A stretch of 64,000 nucleotides of DNA from Turritopsis dohrnii (lineage: Eukaryota; Cnidaria; Hydrozoa; Anthoathecata; Oceaniidae), in contig BQMF02000294.1 in the NCBI GenBank assembly GCA_027922465.2, positions 186,001 through 250,000 of the forward strand, given 5' to 3'. Below are positions 1-11,347 of the stretch, piece by piece; position 1 is the stretch's first letter; each line of letters opens with the position of its first letter. A model generated the notes under the pieces. That model saw nothing but the letters and a program-made list of their open reading frames with translations, had not been told where the DNA came from and did not search any database. The position numbers and the translations under genes were made by a program.

Positions 1-1
1 C

Positions 2-703
2 GAGCAAGAATTATGTATACACAAGCAGAGGCTGTTTTCTCATGATAAAGTAATAACGTTGATGGAAACTTGGGCTGAGGTAAATGAAGAGAACAAAAGG
101 AAGTTGAGGGACTTAGGAATGCCAATAGCTGTTGTTCCTTCAACTGGAAGTGGAAAACATCACAGTACAATTGAAAAACAGTGTGGACAAATTGTTCATA
201 AAGCATTACTTGCTGTTGGAGCCACGGTAATCTTGACTAAAAATCAAATAGGATTAACATCTTTAGGCCTTGGAGTAATGGAGCAATGGGTAAAATTGTA
301 AGCATTCTATATGCAAAAAATGAAAAACCTTCTCAGTTTCCTGAAGCTGTTGTTGTACATTTTCCTGGGTACAAAGGACCAGCTTGGATAAATGAACACC
401 ATAAATGGGTTCCTATCCCTTTCAACGAAGGCAGAAGTGAAAACAATTGTTGTTACAGGATAGGCAATGCTAAAAGCCAAGGAATGGCAATTGGGGATGG
501 AAAACAAGCGACTCATGCCAGAATAAAGTTACAGTCGATAAAAGTAATGGAGTCTAGAGACCACATACACAGCCCTCTCTCGAGTCACCAAAGAACAAAA
601 TTGGTGCTTAGTGGAAAAAATACCAGCTGAGTGGCTGTTATATATTAATGAACATTCACATATGCCTCATAGAATGGAAAAGGAGGTTAAAAGCTTTATC
701 TGA
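2..703 (+). pseudogene. PIF1-like helicase, C-terminal fragment, frameshifted
   Basis: Open from the window edge, so the N-terminal ATPase part lies outside. Three reading frames must be joined: about 2-280 in frame 2, about 280-550 in frame 1 (N-G-A-M-G-K-I-V followed by a segment like PIF1 'LPEAVLVxFxxYxGP'), and about 555-703 in frame 3, which starts with T-Y-T-A-L-S-R-V-T-K, the helicase motif VI signature of superfamily 1B PIF1 helicases, and ends at a TGA. The GATVILTKN stretch matches the PIF1 'GAxVMLTxN' motif. Family role: 5'-3' DNA helicase; many invertebrate genomes carry mobile copies, including as the C-terminal half of Helitron proteins. At least two frameshifts make this a dead copy. 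Whether it came from a Helitron or a free-standing PIF1 expansion cannot be told from this fragment. Confidence 0.75.
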
Positions 704-1380
704 ATGTACTGTTGAATGGCATAAAGATGTTAAGGATACTGTTGAATGGCATATGCTGAAGGTTGTGAAGCCTATATAGCTTTGTTGAGGGAGTTAGATG
801 TTGAATGCAAAGACAATATAGAAGACAGTATTTGTCCAAATTTTGGAATTCAATCTTATCCTTGCATTATCTGCCATAACAATAACTAAATGGCTTTATA
901 ATAATATATTTTGTTTGTGCTAGCTGTCTTTGAATGCTTCCAGAATTGCTTACCAGATGGGTTGTAATAGCATCATGGTACTACATAGTACCAAATGCAT
1001 GTTATAACATCTGTTACGGCAATTACGTAGCCGAATCAGAAGTATGTTATGTATATTAGTATTAATAATAGAGTATCAGTAGAGAAGAAGTAACAAACAT
1101 GAAAGTGGAAATTATGAACTAAAGAATGAAAATGATTAATTAGTGACTCCTCTGTGATTCTCCAATACATCTTATAACTACAGATAAATTGGCATACTGC
1201 AACAAAGTATGAAAAGAGAAATTAGTAAAATTGAAATGATAAATAAAATTAGAATGTAGCATGTACTTGAAGCATTTGTAGCCGTATGTAAGTATACTAT
1301 CTACAAAGGTATGTTGTTGAAGTAAGTTGAAGTAAGCATTTGAATGCTGTCTCATTATTATTATCTTTTGTTATTTAGAC
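704..1380. other. AT-rich stretch without recognised gene
   Basis: Contains a direct repeat of a short phrase (tactgttgaatggcat at about 705 and 738) and otherwise unremarkable AT-rich DNA. The minus-strand ORF at 1140-1355 has no recognisable motif and looks fortuitous. Confidence 0.4.
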
Positions 1381-1940
1381 ATGTCGAGAAGTGGCAGTGT
1401 GAGTGTAAGTTGTTATATTGAAAACACCTTGTTTTCACTTGTCTAGTGAATACTGATTTTGTTTTTTATCTGTTCAGGAACAGGAATATGAACGCGAGCA
1501 GGGGCAGGAGGAACAGGAGGCGATGCTTATGGAGCGCAGGCAGGGTAAGTAGTCCTTACATATAAGAAACCTTACTTACAGTAAAACATAATGACCTATT
1601 TTCTTTTTTGTTTAGAGGAAGACTTCAAGGGGAGGGAGAAAGGGGGGATAGAAACGACAGGGAAAATGGGTGGGTCAGGAAAGGTAATTGGAGAGGTAGG
1701 GAAAGGGGAGAAACCGGGGAAAATAGGGGTAACTGGGGAGGAAAGAAGGGTAACTGGAGAGGAGGGAAGGGTAACTGGAGTGGTAGAGGCAGGGGTAAGA
1801 AAGGGAAAGGCAGGAACAACTGGAAGGGTAATTGGAGGGGTGGGGACAATTGGAGGGGAAAGTGGGCGGGCTGGTGGAGCAGGGGATGGATGGGGGTTCA
1901 GTCAGTACCACACCCATACTCATTACCACTAAATGAATAA
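1381..1940 (+). CDS. possible small three-exon gene, RG/GNW-rich tail
   Basis: Not recognised. Exon 1 would be 1381-1404 (ATG, MSRSGSVS) followed by GTAAGT. Exon 2, 1478-1544, follows TGTTCAG and ends before GTAAGT; it encodes a Glu/Gln-rich stretch. Exon 3 follows a pyrimidine-rich TTTTTTGTTTAG. Two acceptors lie two bases apart (TTTAG at 1615 and TTTAGAG at 1617). The second gives a frame reading through repeated R-G, G-N-W-R-G and K-G-N-W units to a stop at 1940; the first gives a Gly/Glu/Thr/Val-rich frame ending at 1932. The RG/W-rich frame resembles RGG-type RNA-binding tails, but the underlying DNA is a G-rich imperfect repeat, so composition alone could produce it. Splice sites are the main support. 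Confidence 0.35.
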
Positions 1941-2027
1941 ATATTGTGGAAATGTTAGATTAAATTGTTTTTGGTGGTTTTGGGTAAGGTTGTGGTATTG
2001 AAATTGATTTTATGTTAGAGCGGGTGG

Positions 2028-2330
2028 TCAGGAGTGGGTGGTATGAGTGAGAGGGTGTATTAGGATTAGTCTGAAGGCGGTGATAGGGTGAGTGAGAAGT
2101 GGAAGGGGTGTTTGAGTGACTGGGAAGAAGTGGCAGGGGCGTTTGCGTAAGTGAGAATAACGGACAGGGGTGTTTGCGTGAGTGAGAAGAATGGGCGAGG
2201 GTGTTTGCACGAGTGGCAAGGGGATGTTTGGGTGAGTGAAAAAGGAGTGTTAGAGTAATAGAGGAGAGGGTGTTAGAGTAAGTGAGGCTAGTGAGAAGGG
2301 GCGGGGTTGTTTGTGTGTATGGGAGGTTTT
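2028..2330. repeat. degenerate G-rich minisatellite
   Basis: Imperfect tandem units of roughly 40-45 bp built around 'gtgagtgagaa...ggggtgtttgcgtga' repeat about six times. Strong G/T strand bias. The antisense ORF in this stretch is a shadow of the repeat. Confidence 0.65.
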
Positions 2331-3789
2331 GATGGGTGAGATGTGCATTTAAGGTGCGTACTTTCAGGTGCCTAATTAAGGTCTTCTCCCCGTTTATTAA
2401 AAATAGTTCGATCCTGGCAGAACAAGTTTTTAGCTAGAATTATCTTCTTTGTTTACTTCTATTATGTGAATCTGTTTCAAACGCAATATTTTCAAATGTT
2501 GTTTCGAACGACAAACCAACCCCCTGTTTATTTTGACCCCCCATGTTTATAAGAAATTTGTGAATTTTCCAAACTCTACCGTTTATTAGGCACCTGAGAA
2601 TAAGGAGGGAGTCTCAGGGAAATTTTCATATAGGGTAGGTCTATTTAACTAATTTTAATTACGTACATTAAAAAACTGTATATATTTGAAAGTATAATAA
2701 ATGATATATTGTAAGGGGAACCTGGTCTGGGAAACTTCAAGTTCTATTGAAACCAAATCGGCATAGAATATAGCTTCCGCACTGAACTATCAATCACAAG
2801 TTCATGGATGTTGAGGAGAATAATCAAATTCTAATACAGGACATTACTGAATGCAGAAAGTTACATTCGCTACTACACAAGTTCAAATTATTCATTCGTT
2901 ACACGCGATATCACTTGTTGAGTGTTCTTCCACTTAACAACCAAAAAATCTGGATCAACAGGTGATGTGAAATAAAACAGACTAGTGAAAGTACTTGTAT
3001 TGAATTAAACTGATCAGAAACTGTTGGATTAGTGTCGGATGGCCTTATACGTTTCGTGGATGTTGCTGTTTGGCGTAATGATTTTCCGATGACATGGACT
3101 CTGATAGTATTCCATACCACGGTTTGGCCTTGCTATTGAATTCCACTTGTTTCAATTTGATCGTTTTGGCTGCTACTTTAAAATGTGCAGCCGTTGTCTT
3201 TTTTAACAGTAGATTGTGGCAAGAATACGTTCAGTTCATTACGAATGACACGAATGAAAACAGCGTTTCGTATCTGTGATGTACAAAGTTCCAACAAACG
3301 TTTTGAATAAAGACAAGGAAAACAAAAATATTCTTGCCGTACCCTTCTTTGGCTTTTCCCTTTTCAGAAACACACTCCATTTGTACTGCATAGGCACCAC
3401 GGTTTTTCCCTCTAACACAGGTTTTTTATCCAGGATGCTTATGCATTACTAACGATAGTGTGGATTAAGTAAAGAATTTGTAAAATATAGGTGAGATGTG
3501 AATTAATGTTAGAATTATTCAACTTTCATAACTGTTTGTTTCTTTCTTGTTAACCCCATCACTTAGAATTCATGGCTCCATATCACAAATCATAGTTCCC
3601 GGAATCTCCTTAAGACAATTATCTCCTAAATAATACAACAGTTTTTCAGACGCCAATAGCATATTATTTATAACTATTATTTAGGAGATAAGTTTGACTT
3701 CATCAGGCAATAATGATAGGCTTTCACAAACGAAATTAATATTCTCTGAACACATAGATGTGCTCAATACTCAATAGATTTTACAAAGC
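2331..3789. other. intergenic DNA with short inverted repeats
   Basis: An inverted pair (aggtgcctaatta near 2371 and ttattaggcacct near 2583) brackets about 220 bp and could be a small inverted-repeat element. A perfect 16-bp inverted repeat (ttatctcctaaataat at 3619-3634 and its complement at 3676-3691) could form a hairpin with a 41-base loop. ORFs on both strands around 2.9-3.3 kb carry no recognised motif. Confidence 0.4.
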
Positions 3790-3796
3790 TATTAAA

Positions 3797-4810
3797 ATTT
3801 ATTCGACAGGGACTCCTTGAGTCACTGCTTTCGAAGAAGAAACTGCTCTGGTGGAATGGGCAGTAAACAAATCCATATTAATATCTGCAGCTTTCATTGT
3901 TTCTCTTAGCCATCTAGCTATAGTGTCACTTGAAACCGGTTTATGTGGTATTATATAACTTAAAAATAATTGGCTTGGGTTACCTGCACCTCGCCTAGGT
4001 GAAGATATTTTCATGTAATTTTTAATTGTTTTGACAATACATAAATCTCCATCTTCATCAAATTCATGAAATATTATAGAAGGAGGTTTTTGTCCTTGTC
4101 TCCGAGATTTTGTAAGTCTAGAATAAGTAAATCTAATCTTAGACTCCAAACCTTCCACATTATTTATATCTAAAAGTTGAATATCTGAAGATCTACAAGA
4201 TGCAGAACGTGCTATGAGCATGTTGGTTTTCAGTGTAAGCAGTTTCTCCGAAAGAGTTCCATTTGATATTTTCTTTAAATAATCAAATACAACTTGTACA
4301 TCCCCAACTTCATTAAAGCGAGGTTGAGGTGGCTTTTGGTTAAATACACCTGTAATCAAAGCACTAGTTTTTGGGTGGTCACCCACTGCTCTACCACTAC
4401 ATCCTACATGAAAAGCTGAAATAGCTGATCGATGACTGCATAATTGTATTGTACAAATATCCTGACTCAAACATGAAAGCCAGGTAGTCTAGGATGTAGT
4501 TCACATTGCATCGGAATGGATCAACTTTTTGCCCATTACACCAGCTAGCCCACTTATTCCAGGCCGATGAATAACTTGAATTCAATGTTTCTCTTCTACA
4601 CGAGGTGATAAGTTTGGAAGCTCTCTCTGAAATTCCTTTCTCAGCCAATCCTTTCCGGCAACCAACCAGGCCGCCAGGTTTAACGTTTTGTTTTCCACAA
4701 GTGGATTGCAATAACCCAATGGTTTTACTAAAAGATTTTTGTGGTGTGGAATTAAAATTGTTTTTTTCACCAGTAACCTCAGAAGTTCTGGGTACCAAGT
4801 TGCCAAGTTG
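3797..4810 (-). pseudogene. DIRS-like tyrosine recombinase, truncated
   Basis: The N-terminal part (about 4800 to 4430) has W-N-K-W-A-S-W-C and a V-N-Y-I-L-D-Y-L-A-F-M-F-E-S-G-Y core-binding segment typical of the tyrosine recombinases of DIRS-like retrotransposons. The catalytic part (about 4470 to 3799) has R-S-S-D-I (first catalytic Arg) and H-S-T-R (catalytic His-x-x-Arg). The frame ends at a TAA at about 3797, right after G-V-P-V-E. The next codons read I-L-I-A-L, as expected for the family, before similarity is lost, so the C-terminal segment with the nucleophilic Tyr is missing. A frameshift near 4440-4470 separates the two parts. In intact elements this enzyme integrates a circular cDNA; this copy cannot be active. 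Confidence 0.85.
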
Positions 4811-5300
4811 GTGCTATCAATATCATTACGTGACCTTTTCCAATTGAATTTTTTTATCACTCTGTGCAGAAGAGAAAATGGTGGGAATGCATACAGAAGA
4901 GTTGACTGATGCCAATCCTGTTGCATTGCATCGACCCCTTGACTGTAAAGGAAATATTTTGGTACCTGATGCGACATGCAGCTTGCAAACAGATCTATTT
5001 GAGGGTGGCCAAGGACTCTGCAAAGTTTCTTGAACAATGTTGGGCACAGTTTCCACTCCGAGCTGTTCCTGGTATTGCGAGATTCCCAATCGGCAATGGT
5101 GTTTAAGGACCCTGGAAGGTACTCCGCAGTAATTGTGATCTCCCAATGAATTAGAAATTCCCAAATCTCTTTTGACAGGTTGCACATTTCCATAGAGGCT
5201 GTGTCCCCCATTTTCAAAACTATGACAGAGCAACTTTGTTGTCCCTTTAAATGTGAAACAAGAGGCCCATAGGCCTTAAGGTCATCGCGAACTTTATGCT
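4800..5300 (-). pseudogene. DIRS-like RNase H / connector fragment
   Basis: The frame running into the recombinase carries K-E-I-W-E-F, A-E-Y-L-P-G-S-L-N-T-I-A-D-W-E-S-R (the end of a DIRS RNase H domain) and then the D-L-F-A-S...Y-A-F-P-P-F-S-L connector usual between RNase H and the recombinase. An overlapping frame holds C-H-S-F-E-N-G-G-H-S, so a frameshift lies near 5200. No palm or finger domain of the reverse transcriptase is found upstream at 5.3-8.5 kb. Its upstream edge overlaps in content with the end of the 8.5-10.1 kb fragment, so the two may be separate insertions rather than one split element. Confidence 0.75.
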
Positions 5301-8300
5301 CAAAGATCACAATCACTTTGCTAAAGAAAAATAACGAGCTAAAATACAGTTTGATTAGTATGTGGTAAACCCGTATTTGGTTGGTGAAATGCGAATCGAA
5401 AATGTAAATCCAGTCGCACAAGGCAAAGAAATATTTAAAAAACCTCTCGTGATAAAAAGGGTCCCTGTAGTATTTTCACAAAGGAGTGTAAATCGTCTAA
5501 TAACCAAGAAGCCTGGTCTGATTTGTTTCACAGACCATTACCTCTGACATCGAGACCAAAAACGCAAATTTCTATGATATGAGGCGAATAACGTATTACA
5601 TGCGCATATTTTTCTAATAGATTCATCGAACGGAAGTTGTCTTAACACTGAGTATCAAGGTAAACGTTATAAGAGAAAACCTTGCACTTCCACAGCAATC
5701 AACTAAATCCTTTTCCTTATTTAGTCAGGAGATTTTTTGTGGCAGCATATATAAACAATATAGAAAGCAATATAGAACTACAACAACTTTGATAATTTAG
5801 TCGATTTTATTTAAGCTTTAAATTTGAGTTTTACAAGTTTGACTTTTCAGCTTTACGTTCTTAAAGGCTAACGTGTTTGGTTAATCACGCAGGTGAAACC
5901 TTTTTCTACCAATTAAGTGGTCCCCAGATGAGGTAAAATGAAGATCTAATACCAAGCAGTTGCTGATTACTAAAAAGAAAAGTGTAAAAAGTTATATAAT
6001 TGTACAACGCACCAATTAATTCTAATTAATCCCATTTAACAGCAGACCTTATGGAACATTGAATTACAGCATCATAATTTTAACTCTAATATCATACCTG
6101 AAGGAAAAATAGTTACTGAATTTCTCTATTTCATGGTGGCGGGTGAGTCAATAATAGTCAATAAAACTATATTTATCATCCCTTATGTAAAATTCAGTTC
6201 ATGGGAATTCATATAATTTTTTGTTTTTCTCTGGTTAAAAAATAAATCTGAAATAATTTGTATTGTAATTTCTCTGATTTTCGAATACCCATAATTGCAC
6301 AAAGATGTAGAAAATGACAACGACTAAATATGTTTTGGCATTTGTCAATTTTCCTAATTCCGAACACAAATCAAACCAAATGCCAAAAATTAAAAACACT
6401 GCACATCCCATACTGTCAATCAAACTTAAAGGCATCCCTGCTAATGATTATGGATGTATCTGCTTATTGCCCAGAATCTTTTCCCATTCAGAATTAGGAA
6501 GATTGTATTAATCACATCATCGCTGCCTGAATGAGTTATATAATCCAATTTACCAACAAAAGACCAACACTTAAAGTATCTCTGTTAGCAAGTTCACTAT
6601 ACACAGTTCCAAGATTTTCGGTCACAGGCATCAATAAATATCCAAACAATGCCAGCTCATCACCAGTATGTAAATGATCCCTCAAATAAAATTCCACAAG
6701 GCAGACTAAAGCAACCTGTCTTGCTAAGAGACACTCCCAGATGGGAAAGGAATTTGTCTCAAGGGATAGATTTTGTTGGCGAACACTCCTTCAATAAGGA
6801 TTATTTCCATACTGATAATGAAAATATCAATATTTTTAAGGACTAATGGAACCTAACAATATGGCAAGTAAAATTAAAAGAAGGTTTGTATAAAGGTTAG
6901 ATTAATCCTGATTTAAATAGTCAAGTATATAAGATATGCTACCTTTATACGTATAAATTGTTTACAGGAGAATTAATTATGGAATAAATTTTTGTGAATT
7001 GAACCTCAAAAAAATCTTGATTTGCAGGATTAATTTTTGCAAATTTGACAAAAATCTCAGAATTTGCGGAAGAAACTTGTGCGACTCAAAGACAAATTTA
7101 AAAAAGTGATTTTTTTCATCCTTTACTCATCATCACTTTCATTATCTAGAATATCAAAACTGTTCCTATATAGAATCTGAAGAATCTTTCTCAATTTCTA
7201 CCTGTACAAGAAAGAAAAAAGTTCTGAATTCATAGTGATGTAATAATGATGTAATAGATAGATTGGAAAGTAAAATATTGTCTTCTTGTTTCGGGGTCCA
7301 TTATTTCCATATATTTCATCATTCTGTGGCCTGCAGCACAATCCACTTCCCCTTTATGTGTATAATTTGGAAAACATTTGCTTTAGCGAAAAATAACAGC
7401 CAGTGAATAATTACTATATTAAAAACACATGTTAAAAATTCCACTTAAACATACTACTACACTTAAACATACTAGTATGTATACTAGTAGTATATATATA
7501 TATATACTAGTATTTAAGTGGAATTTTTAACATGTTGCTTTAACGATGAGAAAAAGCTTATTAGCGGGGCTTGCGATTTCATTAGAATTGCAAAAATATC
7601 CTGTAATTAATAGTGCTTCAAGAAATTATCCAGCATTACAAATAACGTAGTATATTGTAAATTGTTTTTGTTTGTGCTTTAATGTTTAACTTCTAGTATA
7701 TATATAACCTCAACCTGAAATTAAGGCTGTTACAAAATTAACGTCTTGTTTGTTTATATACGATTCACTTGAAATTTAATTTTATTACTAATGATGACAA
7801 CAAACAGAAATGTTGAAACCTGTTTTAAAAAAGAGGTTGTATTATTGTTCGTAAAAATAATTACTAAACTGTATGTATATATATACTGTAAATGTATAAC
7901 TGTTAAACACTTCAATTTTGTAGCATGAAATTTTAAATGAACAAAACGTTATATATATATAAATGACCTTAAAATGGCTAAGAACACTACGAAATAGAAT
8001 AATTCAGTAAGAATCACCTTGTCTTCCCTCAAGGTATGTTAGCTAACATCTTATCTTTAAATATAGATATTATGTTTTGGAGGCGAAAAAGAAAACAATT
8101 TGAGTGGCATTAGATAAATACTCTATGCAACTTGCCTGACTTTTTCTTCCATAATTTTTATCTCATCCAAAATGTAATTCTTGGTTCTTGTTGATAAGTT
8201 TTAGAAGTTTTAGCAGCGTTTGGCTCCCAGAATGCAGTACGGTAAAATAAAGGGTGGGAGGAGAGGGCGCATTAAAACAAATAGTTTTTTTATTCATTCG

Positions 8301-8534
8301 AATGAAGAGAACTCTTTTCGTACTGTAAATATATTTATTTCGTCAGACACAAATGATGTATTTTCCAAAAATCATCGGTGTGCTTTAAACTTTCTGATTT
8401 TGAACTGAAAAATTTAAAGTTAGTAACAACGGGCGTACAACTGGGGCGTGAAGAACTGCGATCTTACACACGGACGGACGGACGGACGGACTGACAGACA
8501 CGGGGAAATGAAAGATCAGCTACCTTGCGGCGCT
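5301..8534. other. 3.2 kb AT-rich gap between two DIRS fragments
   Basis: No gene recognised. Holds a 22-bp perfect palindrome pair (listed separately) and short ORFs without motifs (for example 6235-6435 minus, 6649-6846 plus). It ends at a short (GGAC)n run at about 8470-8492. Either an insertion of unknown type into one DIRS element or the spacer between two fragments. Confidence 0.4.
7428..7534. repeat. 22-bp perfect inverted repeat with AT-rich palindromic loop
   Basis: Arms at 7428-7449 (begins catgttaaaaattccactt) and 7513-7534 are exact complements. The 63-base interior is itself rich in actagtat/atactagt palindromes and (TA)n, so the whole stretch could fold as one hairpin. Resembles a tiny foldback or palindrome formed by a double-strand-break event. 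Confidence 0.8.
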
Positions 8535-9193
8535 GACCAAAGACTTTACTTTTAGCATTTTGGCAAAGGTAAATATGGCTAGTTTTATTGTTAAGAGTTC
8601 GAGATGATTTATGTGAAAACCCTTTTCCTCCTGAGTCCATTAACCACCTGTTCTGATTTCTTTGCAAACTGCAAAGAAGATGATGATGTCTTGTGAAGAG
8701 GGATACTAAAGTAAGCATCCTTCAGGTCTAGCTTGCAAAAATAATCTCCCTTCTGCAACATGTATTTCAGAGAATGCAAACCTTCCATTTTGAAATGTTC
8801 ATAAGGAACAAATCTGTTTAATGCTTTTAGATTTATCACAGGTTGCTGTCCCCCATTCTTCTTTGGAACTAGAGACAGATTGCTTAAGAACTCCCCCTTT
8901 GAATGATTTGTTTGGGAAATAGCACCTTTTTCCAATAGTGCCTCCACTTCTTTCTCTATTAACAAAGACTGTTCCTGATTTAAATGGGCATTTGGCACCA
9001 CATTATTTTGAGTTGGTTCTTTTAATAGTGGAATTTCGTATCCTTGTATTACTGACAAAATATTTGGATCTTTTGTCAAGATTTTCCAAGCCAGAAGAAA
9101 GTGTTTCAGTCTTCCTCCTAATGGCACCTGGGGTATCACATGTTCTGAAAATAATTTTTTTACCACTGGATGAACATGAGGAAGGTCCTCCAT
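8535..9193 (-). pseudogene. DIRS-like reverse transcriptase fragment with internal deletion
   Basis: Reads E-K-G-A-I-S...S-N-L-S-L-V-P-K-K-N-G-G-Q-Q-P-V-I-N-L-K-A-L-N, then K-L-D-L-K-D-A-Y-F-S-I-P-L-H-K, the start of the reverse transcriptase domain of DIRS elements (with the first catalytic Asp region). Immediately afterwards the sequence jumps, with a frame change, to T-G-G-x-W-T-Q-E-E-K-G-F-H-I-N-H-L-E-L-L, the middle of RNase H. The rest of the palm, including the Y-x-D-D-type site, and the thumb have been deleted. Gag-like frames lie directly upstream, giving the usual gag-RT-RH order on the minus strand. Confidence 0.85.
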
Positions 9194-10110
9194 GTTCCTT
9201 ATCTGTGGAAGTGGAGAGGTTATGGGAACAGGTTAATTTCCTTGTCCAGGCATATTTGCCCTTTCTGGGATTCTGGCCTCCACCTCTCCTTGAGAAGCGA
9301 GCTGGTGGAGGGCCCTGTCGAAAGGGCATCCTTGATTGTGGTCCACGACTGCCACTTGAAGAGTTGACCTTCGATGCCACTGGTGAGTGATTATTTGATT
9401 TTTGGAACGAATCTCCAACAAAAGCCTTCAGGGATTCCTTCTTTGCCTTTAAGGCTTCTATAAAGTGATCCCTGAATGGTTTTCTGAATAGGTTTATGTC
9501 CTTTTCTTTGAGAATATCAGATTTCTCTTTCAATGTAGATGATACCTGCGAACTGGTATACAAATAAGATAGTGCGTTCTTCCGTCGCTTGTAAGTTAAA
9601 AAAATTACTTGTTTGTCCAATTAGTAAAATTGTTTGTTCGGTGAGTTGTAATAACTCCTCCACTGTCGGAACATCCTCTTGATACCCGCCATCTTTGGCT
9701 TTATCAAAAGCCAACCATACTCTTGATAAGGGACCCATTACATCAAGTAGCTTGTTTTGGGTCCTTTCCAACACAGACTCCATGTTCAATTCCTGTGTTT
9801 TCTTTTTCTCTCACAGAATATATTCTAGGAAATCATCCAATTTCCAGACTTGATTTATATTGGAAGGGCAAGGGTGAGGAACTGTAACAGCTTCCTTCAC
9901 CTCCCTATCTGGAATGAACTTATTAAACAGTTCATTAGCATAAGTCAACGTTCCTTCCGGCAATGTCCACTTAAAATTTTCTTCCTCTGAAAATTTTCTT
10001 CCTCTTAAAACGTTTATAATTTTGTTTCTCGTTCGGTTCATCTTGTGCCTCCATAACAGACAAGGTTCCTTTTCTTGTGGGAGTTTCGTTGGTTGAACTT
10101 TCCCCGTCAT
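9003..10110 (-). pseudogene. DIRS-like gag region, frameshifted
   Basis: Three minus-strand frames (10110-9811, 9789-9517, 9620-9003) follow each other and look like a broken gag. Features seen: an N-terminal P-H-P-C-P-S-N-I-N-Q-V-W-K-L-D-D-F segment, a helical middle with Q-T-S-N-F-F-N-L-Q and R-R-K-N-A-L-S-Y-L-Y, and a basic Gly/Arg/Pro-rich tail (G-P-P-P-A-R-F-S-R-R-G-G-G-Q-N) of the type that binds nucleic acid. The tail overlaps the start of the RT frame, as in DIRS elements. Assignment rests on position and composition; gag is poorly conserved. Confidence 0.65.
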
Positions 10111-10618
10111 CGAACCCTGTCGCTATTAAACACTCCTGCATAATAACTCTCTCTCCATAATAACAGTATGATAAACTTGCGATACAAACGGATTAAAATT
10201 TCTTGAAATATTATCTAATCGATTTTCGTTTCCTTCCTCGTGCACGAACGAGATTGAAAGAGGATGTACCGAGTTCGTGCTCCTGTTTCGCGGAGCCGAA
10301 CGCAACCGATTGGGTTGTAAGGTAGCAGTATTAGATCTAATGAGATTTTATGTAATAAAATTGCATGGTAAACAGAAGGGGAGACAGATTCAGGCAGAAA
10401 GTGACGGATTTTACTCAGTTGGCTTGTCGAAGTTTGATTGAAAGCTCATGAATGTGTTTTTTTCAGGTGAGATCCTCATCAAGATATATTTAATGAACTG
10501 ACTAGGTTGCAGTCTTTGTGAAATACATGTGTGTTATTGAAAGCCAATAAGTAGAGATCTTTTTAATACTTTGTAGGTAAACTGCATCAAATTATACAAG
10601 AAAACTACGTAATTTTAC
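10111..10618. other. spacer between DIRS gag and unknown exons
   Basis: About 500 bp without gene signal. Somewhat less AT-rich near 10,230-10,320. The DIRS 5' terminal repeat would be expected here but I could not define it. Confidence 0.35.
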
Positions 10619-11347
10619 CTTGTTATCACTTTTGATGACATCTTCAACTTGAAGAAGGACTTCTTTTGGAGCAATGTTTCCGACATGAGTGAGAGCGTTG
10701 AGCTCTTCTGATTCTGATTCGTCAATATCCATTGCGTCGTTTACAATTGGAATCTATGATATGATCTATAGTAATTATTAACGTTATTTCTAGACTCCCT
10801 TTCAATCACAGAATGTAAAACATGTTAACTCATCCAGAAATTTATGATCTTTCAAAAATTACCTGTATCGGAATCTCGGTGAATGGAATTACTTCTTGTT
10901 CAACGACTTTTTCAGAATGATTCTAAAGAAACTAAAGAATATTTGAACTCAATTCTAACCATTCCAACAATTAAGGGATTCTGAAACGGCTAAATTATCT
11001 AAAAAATGCAGTTTCTTACTGCCATACCCATAACTATATTTACATGTTTAAAATAATGTATAACAATTTTATCTTCATAGAAAATAATCAAGATAAACAT
11101 ATTGAGGGATTATGCAACTTAACAAGCTTTTCTTTGGCTAAGAGAAATGTTTCAAAATGAATTTGAGCAATTACTCTTAAGAGATTTTAATTCTCTTGAT
11201 TCACGAAACCACCCATATTGTTTCAAACCTTCTCGTTATCAGATCAACATGACCTTGAAGGAGATTCAGTTGTGTGTTCACCTCTTTTAGTTGACAACAA
11301 CAGGAGACTTCTACACGTAGCCCTATATCATCTTCAAGCGTTGGAAC
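10619..11347 (-). CDS. exons of an unrecognised split gene
   Basis: Not recognised. Exon C, 10753-10619, is 135 nt, preceded by ATCATAG and followed by GTAAAA; it encodes an acidic 45-residue piece starting I-P-I-V-N-D-A-M-D-I-D-E-S-E-S-E-E. Exon B, 10922-10863, is 60 nt, preceded by TTTCTTTAG and followed by GTAATT; it encodes N-H-S-E-K-V-V-E-Q-E-V-I-P-F-T-E-I-P-I-Q. Both are multiples of three and join in the same phase. A further open stretch, 11347-11229, follows TGCTCTTTAG and reads V-P-T-L-E-D-D-I-G then a Leu/Gln-rich coiled-coil-like run, but its donor (GTTTGA) and phase do not fit cleanly. Upstream and downstream exons are not visible; the gene may be cut by the DIRS fragment on one side and a Helitron on the other. 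Confidence 0.4.

Noticed and set aside
1625..1929. Proline/leucine-rich minus-strand ORFs
   Set aside because: Antisense shadows of the G-rich repeat in the plus-strand exon.
8464..8500. (GGAC)n run as a possible element border
   Set aside because: A short microsatellite with no matching repeat at the other side of the DIRS gap.
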